Source: JBBAGC01 sp964491265
GTDB taxonomy: Bacteria; Spirochaetota; UBA4802; UBA5550
Direction: 5' to 3'
Length of the DNA: 64,000 nt
Assembly (NCBI GenBank): GCA_964491265.1
Contig: CAZBFP010000018.1
Location: 1-64,000 of the forward strand
Shown here: positions 42,424-50,712 of the stretch, one piece after another
Numbering within the stretch: position 1 is the first letter of the stretch
Layout: each line of letters begins with the position of its first letter
Made by a program: the position numbers and the translations under genes
The notes under the pieces: model-generated
Databases searched by the model: none
Told to the model about the DNA's origin: nothing
What the model saw: the letters and a program-made list of their open reading frames with translations, nothing else

Positions 42424-43221
42424 TTATTCCCCCTGCTGATTCCGGGCGCATAAAGGAAATATCCCTATAGCCTTCAGAGCCTGCTTCACTGCTTCAAGTG
42501 AGGCTGTTCCGGGCATGGTTAAAAAGTTTTTTCCTTCAATATCAGCATTTCTGATTTCATTGTCCTCAGGTATATATCCGAGAAAGGGTATGCCTGGAGG
42601 GAGGGTTATCCGCTTAAGATCCTCTGTGTCGCTCACCCTGTTTATTATAAGCCCGGCCCTGTCGAACCTGACAGCCTCACCTGCAACTTTGTATATTGTA
42701 TCCGCAACTTTTATTCCTTTAACCGATAGATCGCTTATGAGTATAAGATGGGTAACCTTTTCCAGTACCCTGCGGTTTACCTGCTCAACCCCTGCCTCTG
42801 CATCGATTATAACGTAGTCAAAATTTTCAGCAATCGATGCTATAATATCTTTCAGGATTTCATTGACCTGGCAGTAGCAGCCGTCGGTCTCGGGGCGGCC
42901 GATACTCAGGAAAACCAGATTCCCTGTTTCATGAAGGGCTCCGGTCATTTCATAGTCAAGGAGGGAGAGCACCTCCTCTTTGTCACCGCTTTTCCCGGTT
43001 TTAACAAGCTCAATAAATTCATTTCGAATATTATCAACGGTGGTTTTAACTTCAATGTTCAGGGCAGTTGCCAGCCCCACTGCAGGGTCTGCGTCAATAG
43101 CCAGAACCTGGTTGTGAGGATTTTCACTCAGGGCCCTGATAATAAGGGCAGAGGCTGTTGTTTTTCCCACACCCCCCTTGCCGCAGAGTGATATTATTGT
43201 GTTTGTTTTTTCCCCGTTCAT
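42424..43221 (-). CDS. CooC-like nickel-type ATPase
   Basis: 265 residues from the ATG at 43221, preceded by GAGGAAACC; an in-frame ATG 18 bp upstream is less likely. The deviant Walker A is KGGVGKTT and the MinD/ParA-type fold follows. The CooC hallmark GRPETDGCYC gives C115 and C117, the CxC pair that binds nickel in CooC. CooC proteins insert Ni into CODH; here no CODH is present, but an acetyl-CoA-synthase-like gene is. Cargo and metal are inferred. Confidence 0.85.
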   Translation of the reverse strand: MNGEKTNTIISLCGKGGVGKTTASALIIRALSENPHNQVLAIDADPAVGLATALNIEVKTTVDNIRNEFIELVKTGKSGDKEEVLSLLDYEMTGALHETGNLVFLSIGRPETDGCYCQVNEILKDIIASIAENFDYVIIDAEAGVEQVNRRVLEKVTHLILISDLSVKGIKVADTIYKVAGEAVRFDRAGLIINRVSDTEDLKRITLPPGIPFLGYIPEDNEIRNADIEGKNFLTMPGTASLEAVKQALKAIGIFPLCARNQQGE

Positions 43222-43261
43222 GGTTTCCTCTCTAATCATTAATCTGGAGTGAATTACCCGC

Positions 43262-43310
43262 TGTCATTCCCGAACTCTACTGTCATTCCCGCGAAGGCGG
43301 GAATCCATGA
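43262..43310. repeat. REP-type repeat left of the GIY-YIG gene
   Basis: Two gtcattcccg units, the second with a gcgaaggcg loop, of the same family as 26946-27085. Confidence 0.6.
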
Positions 43311-43318
43311 ATACCACA

Positions 43319-43606
43319 CTAAACTATATTCTCAAATAAATCGTCCCACTCCGGGTTTTCCTTTTCTATCAGATTTATTTTCCATTGACGGTTCCATTTT
43401 TTTAACTGCTTCTCCCGTTTAATAGCTTCATTCACATTGCAACCTTCTTCAAAATATACAAGCCGTTTCAAATCATATTTTTTAGTAAAACCTTCTATAC
43501 TACCATCTTTATGCTGATAAATTCTTTTAATTAGATCGCTCGTTACACCAACATACAGGGTACCATTCTTTTTATTCGATAAAATATACACATAATATTT
43601 TTTCAA
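43319..43606 (-). CDS. GIY-YIG nuclease-family protein
   Basis: 96 residues from a TTG start at 43606 with AGGAG six bases upstream. The in-frame ATG at 43696 would translate repeat DNA and is rejected. The motif YYVYILSNKKNGTLYVGVTSDLIKR gives the GIY-YIG core, in a YhbQ/UPF0213-like single-domain protein. It interrupts an otherwise continuous operon and is bracketed by dispersed repeats, so it probably arrived as part of a mobile unit. Confidence 0.85.
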   Translation of the reverse strand: MKKYYVYILSNKKNGTLYVGVTSDLIKRIYQHKDGSIEGFTKKYDLKRLVYFEEGCNVNEAIKREKQLKKWNRQWKINLIEKENPEWDDLFENIV

Positions 43607-43627
43607 ACTAAACTCCTGAATACAAAC

Positions 43628-43790
43628 AATGGATTCCCGTACCTGTACTGAGCGAAGTCGAAGTATGCGCGGGAATGACAAGGTTGATATTAACAAAGCC
43701 GCATATGCCTATAATAGGTTCCCGCACCTGTACTCCGCACCTGTACTCCGTACCTGTACTGAGCGAAGTCGAAGTATGCGCGGGAAAGGG
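43628..43790. repeat. REP-type repeats and 13-bp tandem units right of the GIY-YIG gene
   Basis: Two copies of ctgtactgagcgaagtcga-type sequence plus three 13-bp units, ccgcacctgtact (43722-43760). They continue up to the stop of the next gene at 43797. Confidence 0.7.
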
Positions 43791-43796
43791 CTGATG

Positions 43797-44510
43797 TTAA
43801 CATTTACGCATACTCCTGAGCCCCTCAACCTCGCTGCATATATCTGTATAATCGCAGCTGCCGCAGTCAAAGGAGAGCTCGGTTGCCATTTTATTCATGG
43901 CCCCTATCACTCTTTGAACCCTTGATCCCTTTTCTCCGAGAAAAAGCACATCATCTGCAGATGATGTAACAAAAATATATTCCACAGATTCAATAAATTC
44001 CATGGAGCGGTAAATAGATGAAAGGGCTCCTGCAAGGGCCGTAAAATCGAAACCATTAGTCAATGCTTCATTGCTTACACGGCTCCATTCCCTCATATAC
44101 TGTGATACAGCCCGCATCATGTAGCCCTTCAGATTAAGGTTGTACCGGGCGGTATCGATCTGCCGGTGCCGTTCATAACAGTTGTTTTCATCCATATCTT
44201 TTACAGTAAAAATTAAAACCCTGCCGAATGGAAGGCTTTTCCCTTTTGATTCAGATATGTCAGGGCCTATGAGGTTTACCCGGCCATCTTTGACTTCACC
44301 GGTATTCTCTGTCCAAACAATGAAAGATGCAGATTCCTTTTCCGGGTTACCCAGTTCAACCCCGGTATCTGAAGCAAGGACCATATTCCCACTCCCGCAT
44401 GATGGCCACTGCCGGTCAGAAGCCTCCAGTTCCCGGAGTCTGCCGGAGATTTTTTTCTCATCAAGAAACGCCCTTAATTCATATATTGTATCATCAAAGA
44501 GGTTAATCAT
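43797..44510 (-). CDS. Short acetyl-CoA-synthase-like protein with C-terminal CxxC motif
   Basis: 237 residues. Residues ~60-210 resemble the middle (A2) domain of acetyl-CoA synthase AcsB/CdhC: VNLIGPDISESKGKSLPFG (80s-90s), then CYERHRQID, then EWSRVSNEALTNGFDF. The protein ends with C216, C219, C225 and C237 (CGSCDYTDIC), at the place where the A-cluster cysteines begin in ACS, and then stops. The remaining A-cluster domain with its CGC nickel site is missing. Its ATG directly follows the activase stop. A role as carrier or scaffold subunit in this redox system is inferred. Confidence 0.65.
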   Translation of the reverse strand: MINLFDDTIYELRAFLDEKKISGRLRELEASDRQWPSCGSGNMVLASDTGVELGNPEKESASFIVWTENTGEVKDGRVNLIGPDISESKGKSLPFGRVLIFTVKDMDENNCYERHRQIDTARYNLNLKGYMMRAVSQYMREWSRVSNEALTNGFDFTALAGALSSIYRSMEFIESVEYIFVTSSADDVLFLGEKGSRVQRVIGAMNKMATELSFDCGSCDYTDICSEVEGLRSMRKC

Positions 44511-45293
44511 TCACTTTTTGCCTCTAAAGAGATCTTCCGCTATCAGTGCGGCACCCAGAGCTCCGTTGATCTGGGGGTCTGCAACCGCCTTCAGCTCAAT
44601 ACCCATAGCTCTGCCCAGGGCTGCGAACATGCCGGAGTTTTTTGCCACACCCCCAGTCATTACAGCATCAGCTTCAACACCGATTCCACGTGCGAGAGAA
44701 GCTGCCCTGTTCGCAACAGCCTGATGGAGGGCGCTGATGATGTCTGCAATCTCCCTACCTTCGTTTACAAGAGATATTATTTCGGTTTCTGCAAAGACCA
44801 CACACTGATTCGATATTGTGAGCTTTTCTCTGGATTTATCAGACATGGCACCCATCTCTTCAAGGGGCACATCAAGAGAGTCTGCAATAATTTCAAGAAA
44901 TCGGCCTGTACCTGATGCGCATTTGTCATTATATACATAGCGGATAACATTACCCTTTTCATCAATTCGAATTGCCTTTGCATCCTGGCCGCCTATATCA
45001 ATAATTGTGCGTGTGCCCGGGGCCTGTTTAAAGGCACCTCGGGCATGACAGGCGATCTCAGATTCAACTGAGTTTACAAAGGGGATATGTTTGCGGCCGT
45101 AGCCTGTGCCTACACAATACTCAATGGCGCTCATATCAATTCCCGCCCTGGAACAGGCAGCCTGCATCACCTTGAGGGCTGACTCCTCAGGCCTGGCAGA
45201 TGCCCTGATAATTTCTTTTGCTATAATCTCCCCCTCTTCAAGAATAACCGCTTTGGCTGTGAGAGAACCTACGTCGCACCCGGCGCATATCAT
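44511..45293 (-). CDS. BadF/HgdC-type activase ATPase 1
   Basis: 260 residues, ASKHA ATPase fold. CDVGSLTAKAV is the phosphate-1 loop and DIGGQDAKAI the second. C124 (NDKCASGTG) and C164 (SNQCVVFAE) are the ligands of the inter-subunit 4Fe-4S cluster. Such archerases use ATP to inject low-potential electrons into 2-hydroxyacyl-CoA dehydratases and related enzymes. It overlaps activase 2 by 4 bp. Confidence 0.92.
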   Translation of the reverse strand: MICAGCDVGSLTAKAVILEEGEIIAKEIIRASARPEESALKVMQAACSRAGIDMSAIEYCVGTGYGRKHIPFVNSVESEIACHARGAFKQAPGTRTIIDIGGQDAKAIRIDEKGNVIRYVYNDKCASGTGRFLEIIADSLDVPLEEMGAMSDKSREKLTISNQCVVFAETEIISLVNEGREIADIISALHQAVANRAASLARGIGVEADAVMTGGVAKNSGMFAALGRAMGIELKAVADPQINGALGAALIAEDLFRGKK

Positions 45294-46081
45294 ATAGAAC
45301 CCCCATTTGAAAAAGTCTCCGCGTAAAGGGCGGCGCCTATTGCACCTGCCAGCTGGGGATCATCTTTTCTTATTCTTTTAATTCGAATCCCCAGGGTTTT
45401 TTCCAGGGCGCTCACCACTCCGCTGTTTTTTGCCACACCCCCTGTCATGCATACCTCCCTCTCAATCCCTATGCTGCTCACAAGGGTTGACATGCGGGAG
45501 GCCATGGCATTATTTATACTGGCAGCAATATCTTCAAGTGGAATCATTTCGTTCAGGTGCTGGATAACGTCCGCCTGTGCCCAGACAGTACAGGCTGATG
45601 CAAGGGTAACCGGATTCTTTGACCTTGCTGACAGCTCTCCCAGGTCGGAGAGTTCAACATTCATCACCTTTGCCATAACCTCCAGAAATCGGCCTGTACC
45701 TGATGCGCATTTGTCATTGGTTATAAATTTTACCATCTCACCATTTTCATTAAGCCTCATGGCTTTACAGTCCTGTCCCCCTATATCTATCACTGTCCGG
45801 ACTGAGGGGATGAGCCATTTTGCACCTCTGCCGTGGCAGGCGATCTCTGATACTGCACGGTTTATGAAGGATATTCTGTCCCGTCCGTATCCTGTGCCCA
45901 CAGTATAAGTGATATCTGTCATTGATAAATTTATTTTTTCAAGGGCGCTTTTTATTATCCGCTCAGCAGACTCCCAGGGCCTGGGGCCTGATTTTACAAT
46001 TATTGAGGATAGAATTCTGCCATCCTTCATAATAACCGCCTTTGAGGTGAGTGATCCCACATCTATTCCAGCAGTAATCAT
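45290..46081 (-). CDS. BadF/HgdC-type activase ATPase 2
   Basis: 263 residues, paralogue of the next gene. GIDVGSLTSKAV starts the ATPase fold. C124 (NDKCASGTG) and C164 (ASACTVWAQ) match the cluster ligands. It overlaps the dehydratase-like gene by 4 bp. Two activases may form a heterodimer, as in BcrA/BcrD, or act as two homodimers. Confidence 0.92.
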   Translation of the reverse strand: MITAGIDVGSLTSKAVIMKDGRILSSIIVKSGPRPWESAERIIKSALEKINLSMTDITYTVGTGYGRDRISFINRAVSEIACHGRGAKWLIPSVRTVIDIGGQDCKAMRLNENGEMVKFITNDKCASGTGRFLEVMAKVMNVELSDLGELSARSKNPVTLASACTVWAQADVIQHLNEMIPLEDIAASINNAMASRMSTLVSSIGIEREVCMTGGVAKNSGVVSALEKTLGIRIKRIRKDDPQLAGAIGAALYAETFSNGGSI

Positions 46082-47484
46082 ACAATTTTCCTCACTTTAA
46101 GAAATTCCAGGAAGCGCTCTTCGGTGGCTTCCCAGGACTGGACCCTTTCGTCAAAGGCATCAGAGTACATTATATATGTGGGGAAGCCGGCAGCCTCAGT
46201 ATCCCGGGCAAGAAGTTTCACCATTCCCCAGGTATTTCGACATCCCGGGGTGCCGTTGTATACTATAACATCTGTGCTGTACATCTTTGCAAGGGAGAGT
46301 GTGTCCTCCAGCCACATGTCAGGGGCGTCGTAGGGCCCCCTTATCGATTTTATCATGGGCATCCTGGAGTTTACCTTTGCCATTGTGTCTATCATTGAAT
46401 CAAGGCTTGAGGTGTCTACTTTGTAGGATGCTTCAAGTTTGCTGTACTCTTTAACGTGGGGAATATTCTCAGCCCATAGGCGGCTAAGTATGTTTCCGCA
46501 GTAGCTTATCCCTTCACGTTCAAGCATCTGCCAGAGCTGAAGATTCTGGGCATAGTGGTCAATGTAGCAGAAAAATGCCCTGATCTTCTCTTCACCCCCT
46601 TTCAGGCCTGAGCGTTTAAGGGCGGCATTTTCGGAGGATAATTTAAGCATTGACTCAAGCACTTCTGTGCATTCAGGCATCCCTGCAAAAAGGAATCTGG
46701 AGGCATAAATTAAAAGGTTATAGGCAACCGGAATAGGGCTGGGAATAATCCGGGCCATCTCTTCAAGTTCAGCAATAATTTCATCCTGCTTCTGAAGCTC
46801 ATTAAGATGCATTTTCAGCTTATCTCTATCCAGTTTTTTCCCGGTCTGCTCTTCGAGAAACTTTATCAGTGCTTTGTAGTCTTCACGGTGGTATTCATCA
46901 GACCGGGCGCCTGTAAGGTCAGGGGGCATGTCGAGCTGAAAGAAGGGCTTGTCCAGATAGGCGGAGGCGAAAGAAAAGGCATTGGCATTGGTGTCGCATA
47001 CCCCGGGTGAATCTGTTACAAACATGTCTATTTCTGCACCGGTTCCGGCAAGATAGGCTCCCAGTGTGCCTCTCTGGGAGGAACATGATGTTTCTGTGAA
47101 TCCGGCTTCATTGCAGAAATCGAGAAAGTCAGCTGTCCCCCTTTTGTAGGCAAAGGTCATCATAACAGATATTACCTCAAGTCCTACAGGTATTATATCC
47201 ATGGCATAAAAAATAGCAGGAGAAAAACAGAATGTGGTAGCAGCGGTTTTGTAACCCTTTTCTCCGGCGTGGACAATATTACCCATATACTTTGCTGTAA
47301 TATCGAGAAATTTCTCCCCTGGCTCGCCGCATGCCATTATAGGTTCAACCACCCCTTTGAAATAGGGGATATACTTTAGCGTGTTTATGTATTCCTTTTC
47401 TGATCCGGCCTTAAGACGCCCTGCTGAGGCAAAGGCGTTCCAAAGCATCCAGTCAAAATTATACTCTCTCAGTTCTTTTCTCAT
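46078..47484 (-). CDS. 2-hydroxyacyl-CoA dehydratase-like subunit (HgdB-like) A
   Basis: 468 residues. Cys residues likely to hold a cluster include C86 (TTFCFSP), C134 (TSCSSQRG), C163 (SPGVCDTN) and one in GTPGCRNTWG near 410. The fold pattern matches the dehydratase/double-cubane superfamily but is divergent. It overlaps the second subunit by 4 bp. The substrate is unknown; acyl-CoA is the family norm, while double-cubane proteins reduce other small molecules. Confidence 0.75.
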   Translation of the reverse strand: MRKELREYNFDWMLWNAFASAGRLKAGSEKEYINTLKYIPYFKGVVEPIMACGEPGEKFLDITAKYMGNIVHAGEKGYKTAATTFCFSPAIFYAMDIIPVGLEVISVMMTFAYKRGTADFLDFCNEAGFTETSCSSQRGTLGAYLAGTGAEIDMFVTDSPGVCDTNANAFSFASAYLDKPFFQLDMPPDLTGARSDEYHREDYKALIKFLEEQTGKKLDRDKLKMHLNELQKQDEIIAELEEMARIIPSPIPVAYNLLIYASRFLFAGMPECTEVLESMLKLSSENAALKRSGLKGGEEKIRAFFCYIDHYAQNLQLWQMLEREGISYCGNILSRLWAENIPHVKEYSKLEASYKVDTSSLDSMIDTMAKVNSRMPMIKSIRGPYDAPDMWLEDTLSLAKMYSTDVIVYNGTPGCRNTWGMVKLLARDTEAAGFPTYIMYSDAFDERVQSWEATEERFLEFLKVRKIV

Positions 47485-48626
47485 CTTTTTGCCGCCTCCC
47501 GGTTAAGTCTTTCAAGAAACGCGTCAACCCGCATCTTCATGCGCCCGGTTTCAACCAGGGGGCCGTACTCCCTTTCAAGGCGCATGCAGGGTATACCCTC
47601 TTTTTCAAGATCCCGTTCGAATAAGCCGTTCTCTGATCCATGAAGATCGCAGAAGCGGATATTCTGCAGAATAACACCGTCGATTTTTGCACTTTCGATT
47701 TTTTCTTTCAGGGAGAGTAGGCGGTTTTTGTAATCGCCGTACATTCTGGGGCATTCGTTATGGCTCAGGTACCGGTTAACAAGGGCACTCACAGGATCGA
47801 TACTTTCATCAACAAGGTCACTGTAGAGCCGTGATCCGAAGCAGAGATTGTCAGCTGCAACCAGTCCGCCGCTCCCTTCTATTATGCGCACCAGCTCCAG
47901 GTCATCGTTGGCGCTCCCCACCAGCATTATCCGTTTACGCTCCTCTATCCCCGGAGAGGTTTTCATCTCAGCAATAAACTCTTCAAGGAGACTGTTGTAT
48001 TCCTCACGGGGCATGGCTGTTCCTGCGAGAACAGCAGCCAGGGCGTCAGTTCCTGTAAATGGGGGAGCATCCATAGTCCTCAAATTGTCGAACTCACTCA
48101 GGAGTTTTCGTGAGCGGTTGTATAGCTTTATCGACTCAGAGAGTTTTTTATCATTGATTTCAACTTTGAAATGTGATTCTAAGGCATTTATAAGCCTGCG
48201 GGTTTCCTCTGTGAACCATTTTACTGTATAGTCTGTAAATTTATGAGGCACGCCGAAGTGGAAAAAAAACCGGGGCATAATACCTTCAAAATCCTCACCT
48301 GCTTTTCTCCAGCATTCATCAAGCCGGCGCATTGAGTCGCATCCAGGTGTTATAATAATCCCATCGAGAAAATTGAATTTTCCCTCCCCTGCCAGCTGAA
48401 GCATACATTTAGGGAGGCTGCATATAAAGGGCCCGAAGTAGGTATCCCCTATGGTCGTTTCAGCAGCACTGAACCCGCGGACCCTGCATGGGAGGAGCCC
48501 GGCAGCGTGAATTATCTCATCAGGCACATAGGAACAGGTGTATCCCACAACCCCGCGGCCTTCATCTTTCCATTTTTTTATAAAGCTGTTTTCAAGATCT
48601 GACGCAGCATCAATAAATTTATTCAT
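47481..48626 (-). CDS. 2-hydroxyacyl-CoA dehydratase-like subunit (HgdB-like) B
   Basis: 381 residues from the ATG at 48626, one base after the upstream stop, with GGGGGAG before it; an upstream in-frame ATG at 48698 overlaps the previous gene and is rejected. Conserved cysteines are C31 (GYTCSYVPDE), C69 and C74, C96 (TPGCDSMRRL) and one in RFCDLHGSE near 320, the classic family landmarks. It is more canonical than its partner. The pair would receive electrons from the activases. Confidence 0.85.
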   Translation of the reverse strand: MNKFIDAASDLENSFIKKWKDEGRGVVGYTCSYVPDEIIHAAGLLPCRVRGFSAAETTIGDTYFGPFICSLPKCMLQLAGEGKFNFLDGIIITPGCDSMRRLDECWRKAGEDFEGIMPRFFFHFGVPHKFTDYTVKWFTEETRRLINALESHFKVEINDKKLSESIKLYNRSRKLLSEFDNLRTMDAPPFTGTDALAAVLAGTAMPREEYNSLLEEFIAEMKTSPGIEERKRIMLVGSANDDLELVRIIEGSGGLVAADNLCFGSRLYSDLVDESIDPVSALVNRYLSHNECPRMYGDYKNRLLSLKEKIESAKIDGVILQNIRFCDLHGSENGLFERDLEKEGIPCMRLEREYGPLVETGRMKMRVDAFLERLNREAAKR

Positions 48627-48627
48627 A

Positions 48628-49845
48628 TTATTTCTCCCCCCCTTCCATAGCCTGTTTAAGAGTGCGGAGAGCCTCATCCATCTCATTGGGATTTTCATCC
48701 CTGGCAGAACTTATCATCTCTCCGATCCCTTTCAGGAGCGGCGGCAGGATAATAGGGGCTGCAGGTTTGACTGATTCAGCAATATCATCAAAGGTGCGGC
48801 GGATGGCTTCAGCGCTTTCGTAAGGATCAAGGGATGAAAAAAACTGAGTCAACGGCCCCCTGATTATATCCGGGTCGCTCTCATGAATCCGGTTGATCAG
48901 TTCACATATGCGGTTTATGCTGTCAGAAAGCTCCTGTACGTCTATCTCTGCAAGGCCTGCTGATATAAGATCTGCCAGATTCCGGTCATTGAAATTCTTT
49001 TCTATAGAATCAAGGCTCCTTCCCATCCGCGATGCTGCAGAAGAGGAGTGTCTGAAGCCGTTCATAATCCTGTCAGCCAGCAGCCCCTGATGACTGTTCA
49101 CAGCCCCGGATATTGAGTTTATCACCTGCTCTTTTATTTCACCGAACATTAAACCCGCTTTCAGAAGGAGGGGGATGTCTATTGAGTCTGTTAAATCTTT
49201 GCTGATTTTATTAAATACTTCAGGAATCGCAGGCCTTCCCGGTTCACCTATAAGGGCGCTGCCGGTGTGTATTTTACGCACAAGCTCGCTCAGCTCATTT
49301 ATGAGCGAGCTCACCTGTTTTATGTCAATATCGCGCATGAGAGAAAGGATCACATCTGTTAAGAGATCAGGGGCCATGCGGTTCAGGGGTGCGGCAGTCT
49401 CCTTTGCTGCAGTAAAAGCTGTATTTGAAAGGGCAGGGATCATTGCAAGGAGGCACACAACCTTTGCGGGATATTCCCATAGCTCTTCATTTATCATTTT
49501 AATATAAGGGCCGCTTAGGGCTGATGACCGGTCAAGAGCCTCTTTTAGTTCGCCAAAATCAACAGCTTCTATAAAACGCCTGAAGTTTTCCCTAACCTCA
49601 TCGTTCACAACTTCTGCATTATCGTGAGATGATGAAGGGGCCGCTTCTGCTGCAAAACTTTTTGTGATACTGCGGGAAACAAACCGGGCTATGAGCCGTT
49701 TAACAGGGTTGCGGCCCGCCCATGAAGATATAAACTCCGGGGCTGCTCCCCTTACTATGCTTCTGCAAATATCAGTGCCGGCAGCAGAGCGGGCAATATC
49801 CTCAATCAGGTTTTTATCTGCCATTACTTTTCTCCTTTTATTCAT
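48628..49845 (-). CDS. Helical protein of unknown function, first gene of the redox operon
   Basis: 405 residues, almost entirely alpha-helical by composition, with no cysteine-rich cluster motif and no clear membrane span. Internal stretches such as ELSDSINRICELINRIHESDPDIIRGPL recur in weaker form (SSLINELSELVRKIHTGSALIG), indicating a repeat. No family is recognised. It is one base from the dehydratase-like gene, so it should be a partner or chaperone of that system. The start could be the second Met eight codons in. Confidence 0.6.
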   Translation of the reverse strand: MNKRRKVMADKNLIEDIARSAAGTDICRSIVRGAAPEFISSWAGRNPVKRLIARFVSRSITKSFAAEAAPSSSHDNAEVVNDEVRENFRRFIEAVDFGELKEALDRSSALSGPYIKMINEELWEYPAKVVCLLAMIPALSNTAFTAAKETAAPLNRMAPDLLTDVILSLMRDIDIKQVSSLINELSELVRKIHTGSALIGEPGRPAIPEVFNKISKDLTDSIDIPLLLKAGLMFGEIKEQVINSISGAVNSHQGLLADRIMNGFRHSSSAASRMGRSLDSIEKNFNDRNLADLISAGLAEIDVQELSDSINRICELINRIHESDPDIIRGPLTQFFSSLDPYESAEAIRRTFDDIAESVKPAAPIILPPLLKGIGEMISSARDENPNEMDEALRTLKQAMEGGEK

Positions 49846-49848
49846 TTT

Positions 49849-49955
49849 GTCATTCCGGCCGAAGTGCTAAGGGAGAGCCGGAATCTCCTGTAAAAATCAA
49901 TGATTATGAGATTCCCGCCGGAGTTTATCCCCGCGAAGGCGGGGGCAGGGATGAC
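49849..49955. repeat. Short copy of the gtcattcc/ggaatgac MITE family
   Basis: About 107 bp, with the same ends as 26946-27085 but a shorter interior. It lies between the TetR gene and the redox operon, which may therefore have its own promoter within or after it. Confidence 0.65.
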
Positions 49956-49968
49956 ATAATCGGCATAA

Positions 49969-50538
49969 TTAATCCGGTTTATTCTCCTTGATAAAGGGTT
50001 TAATTAATTCACTGAAACGATCGATCTCATCTCCATAGTTCAGAGATCCGGGTGCAAGAATAGAATGGAGAACCAGCCCCATTATATGGATAAAAATTGA
50101 ACGGGCAAATTCAGGTGTCAGGTCGAGTTTATCAGCCATTATTTCTGTGTAATGGTCAGAAAAAGTTCGAAATACCCTTTCCGACTCTTCAGGGGGAGAT
50201 GTTCTTTTCATGTCAATGCTGAGAAGCATGAGGTTTTTGTAGTATTCCCCTTTCTCTTTCCAGAAATCGACCATGAGCATAAAACGGTCTGCAGCACTGC
50301 CGGTTGTTTCAGCTCTGCTGATATATTCAGCTGTGTTGATCTCCCCGGCCCGCGATATCATCTGCCCCAGAATACTTTCCTTTGTGGGGAAATAATGGTA
50401 GAGTGTTCCGGTTGAAACACCGGTTTCGGCAGCGATCTCTTTCATTGTTATGTTTGAATAACCCTTTGTACTGAAGAGGCTGAAACACTTGTCCAGCATC
50501 TCCTTTCTGTAATCGTCATGGTCTACAATTTTAGGCAT
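49969..50538 (-). CDS. TetR-family transcriptional regulator
   Basis: 189 residues. The HTH is formed by FSTKGYSNITMKEIAAETGVSTGTLYHYFPTKE-like residues ~20-52. The C-terminal ligand domain is of normal length. It lies upstream of the dehydratase/activase operon on the same strand, and downstream of the GMC oxidoreductase gene. It is a candidate regulator of one or both. Confidence 0.85.
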   Translation of the reverse strand: MPKIVDHDDYRKEMLDKCFSLFSTKGYSNITMKEIAAETGVSTGTLYHYFPTKESILGQMISRAGEINTAEYISRAETTGSAADRFMLMVDFWKEKGEYYKNLMLLSIDMKRTSPPEESERVFRTFSDHYTEIMADKLDLTPEFARSIFIHIMGLVLHSILAPGSLNYGDEIDRFSELIKPFIKENKPD

Positions 50539-50539
50539 T

Positions 50540-50712
50540 TACCTCACCCCCGCCTTCGGCGCGCCCCTCTCCTCAAGGAGAGGGGCTCCTTGAAAAATAA
50601 AGAGGCTGTAATAATTATATTGTTTTAATTTTGTAGTATTTATCATTTTCACTCATGGTTTTTTTCTGAGAACTCCCCCTCTCCTTGAGGAGAGGGGGCC
50701 GGGGGGTGAGGT
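50540..50712. repeat. Inverted pair of GC-rich repeats
   Basis: cctcacccccgcc followed by a ctctcctcaaggagag palindrome (from ~50540) and an inverted counterpart ending in ggggggtgaggtc (to ~50712). They flank an AT-rich centre in the gap between the GMC and TetR genes. Confidence 0.55.

Noticed and set aside
43722..43760. Possible CRISPR array
   Set aside because: Only three 13-bp units in direct tandem, without spacers; they are part of a dispersed repeat.
43797..44510. Functional acetyl-CoA synthase
   Set aside because: The nickel-binding domain is absent and no CODH partner is present, so only resemblance to one domain is claimed.
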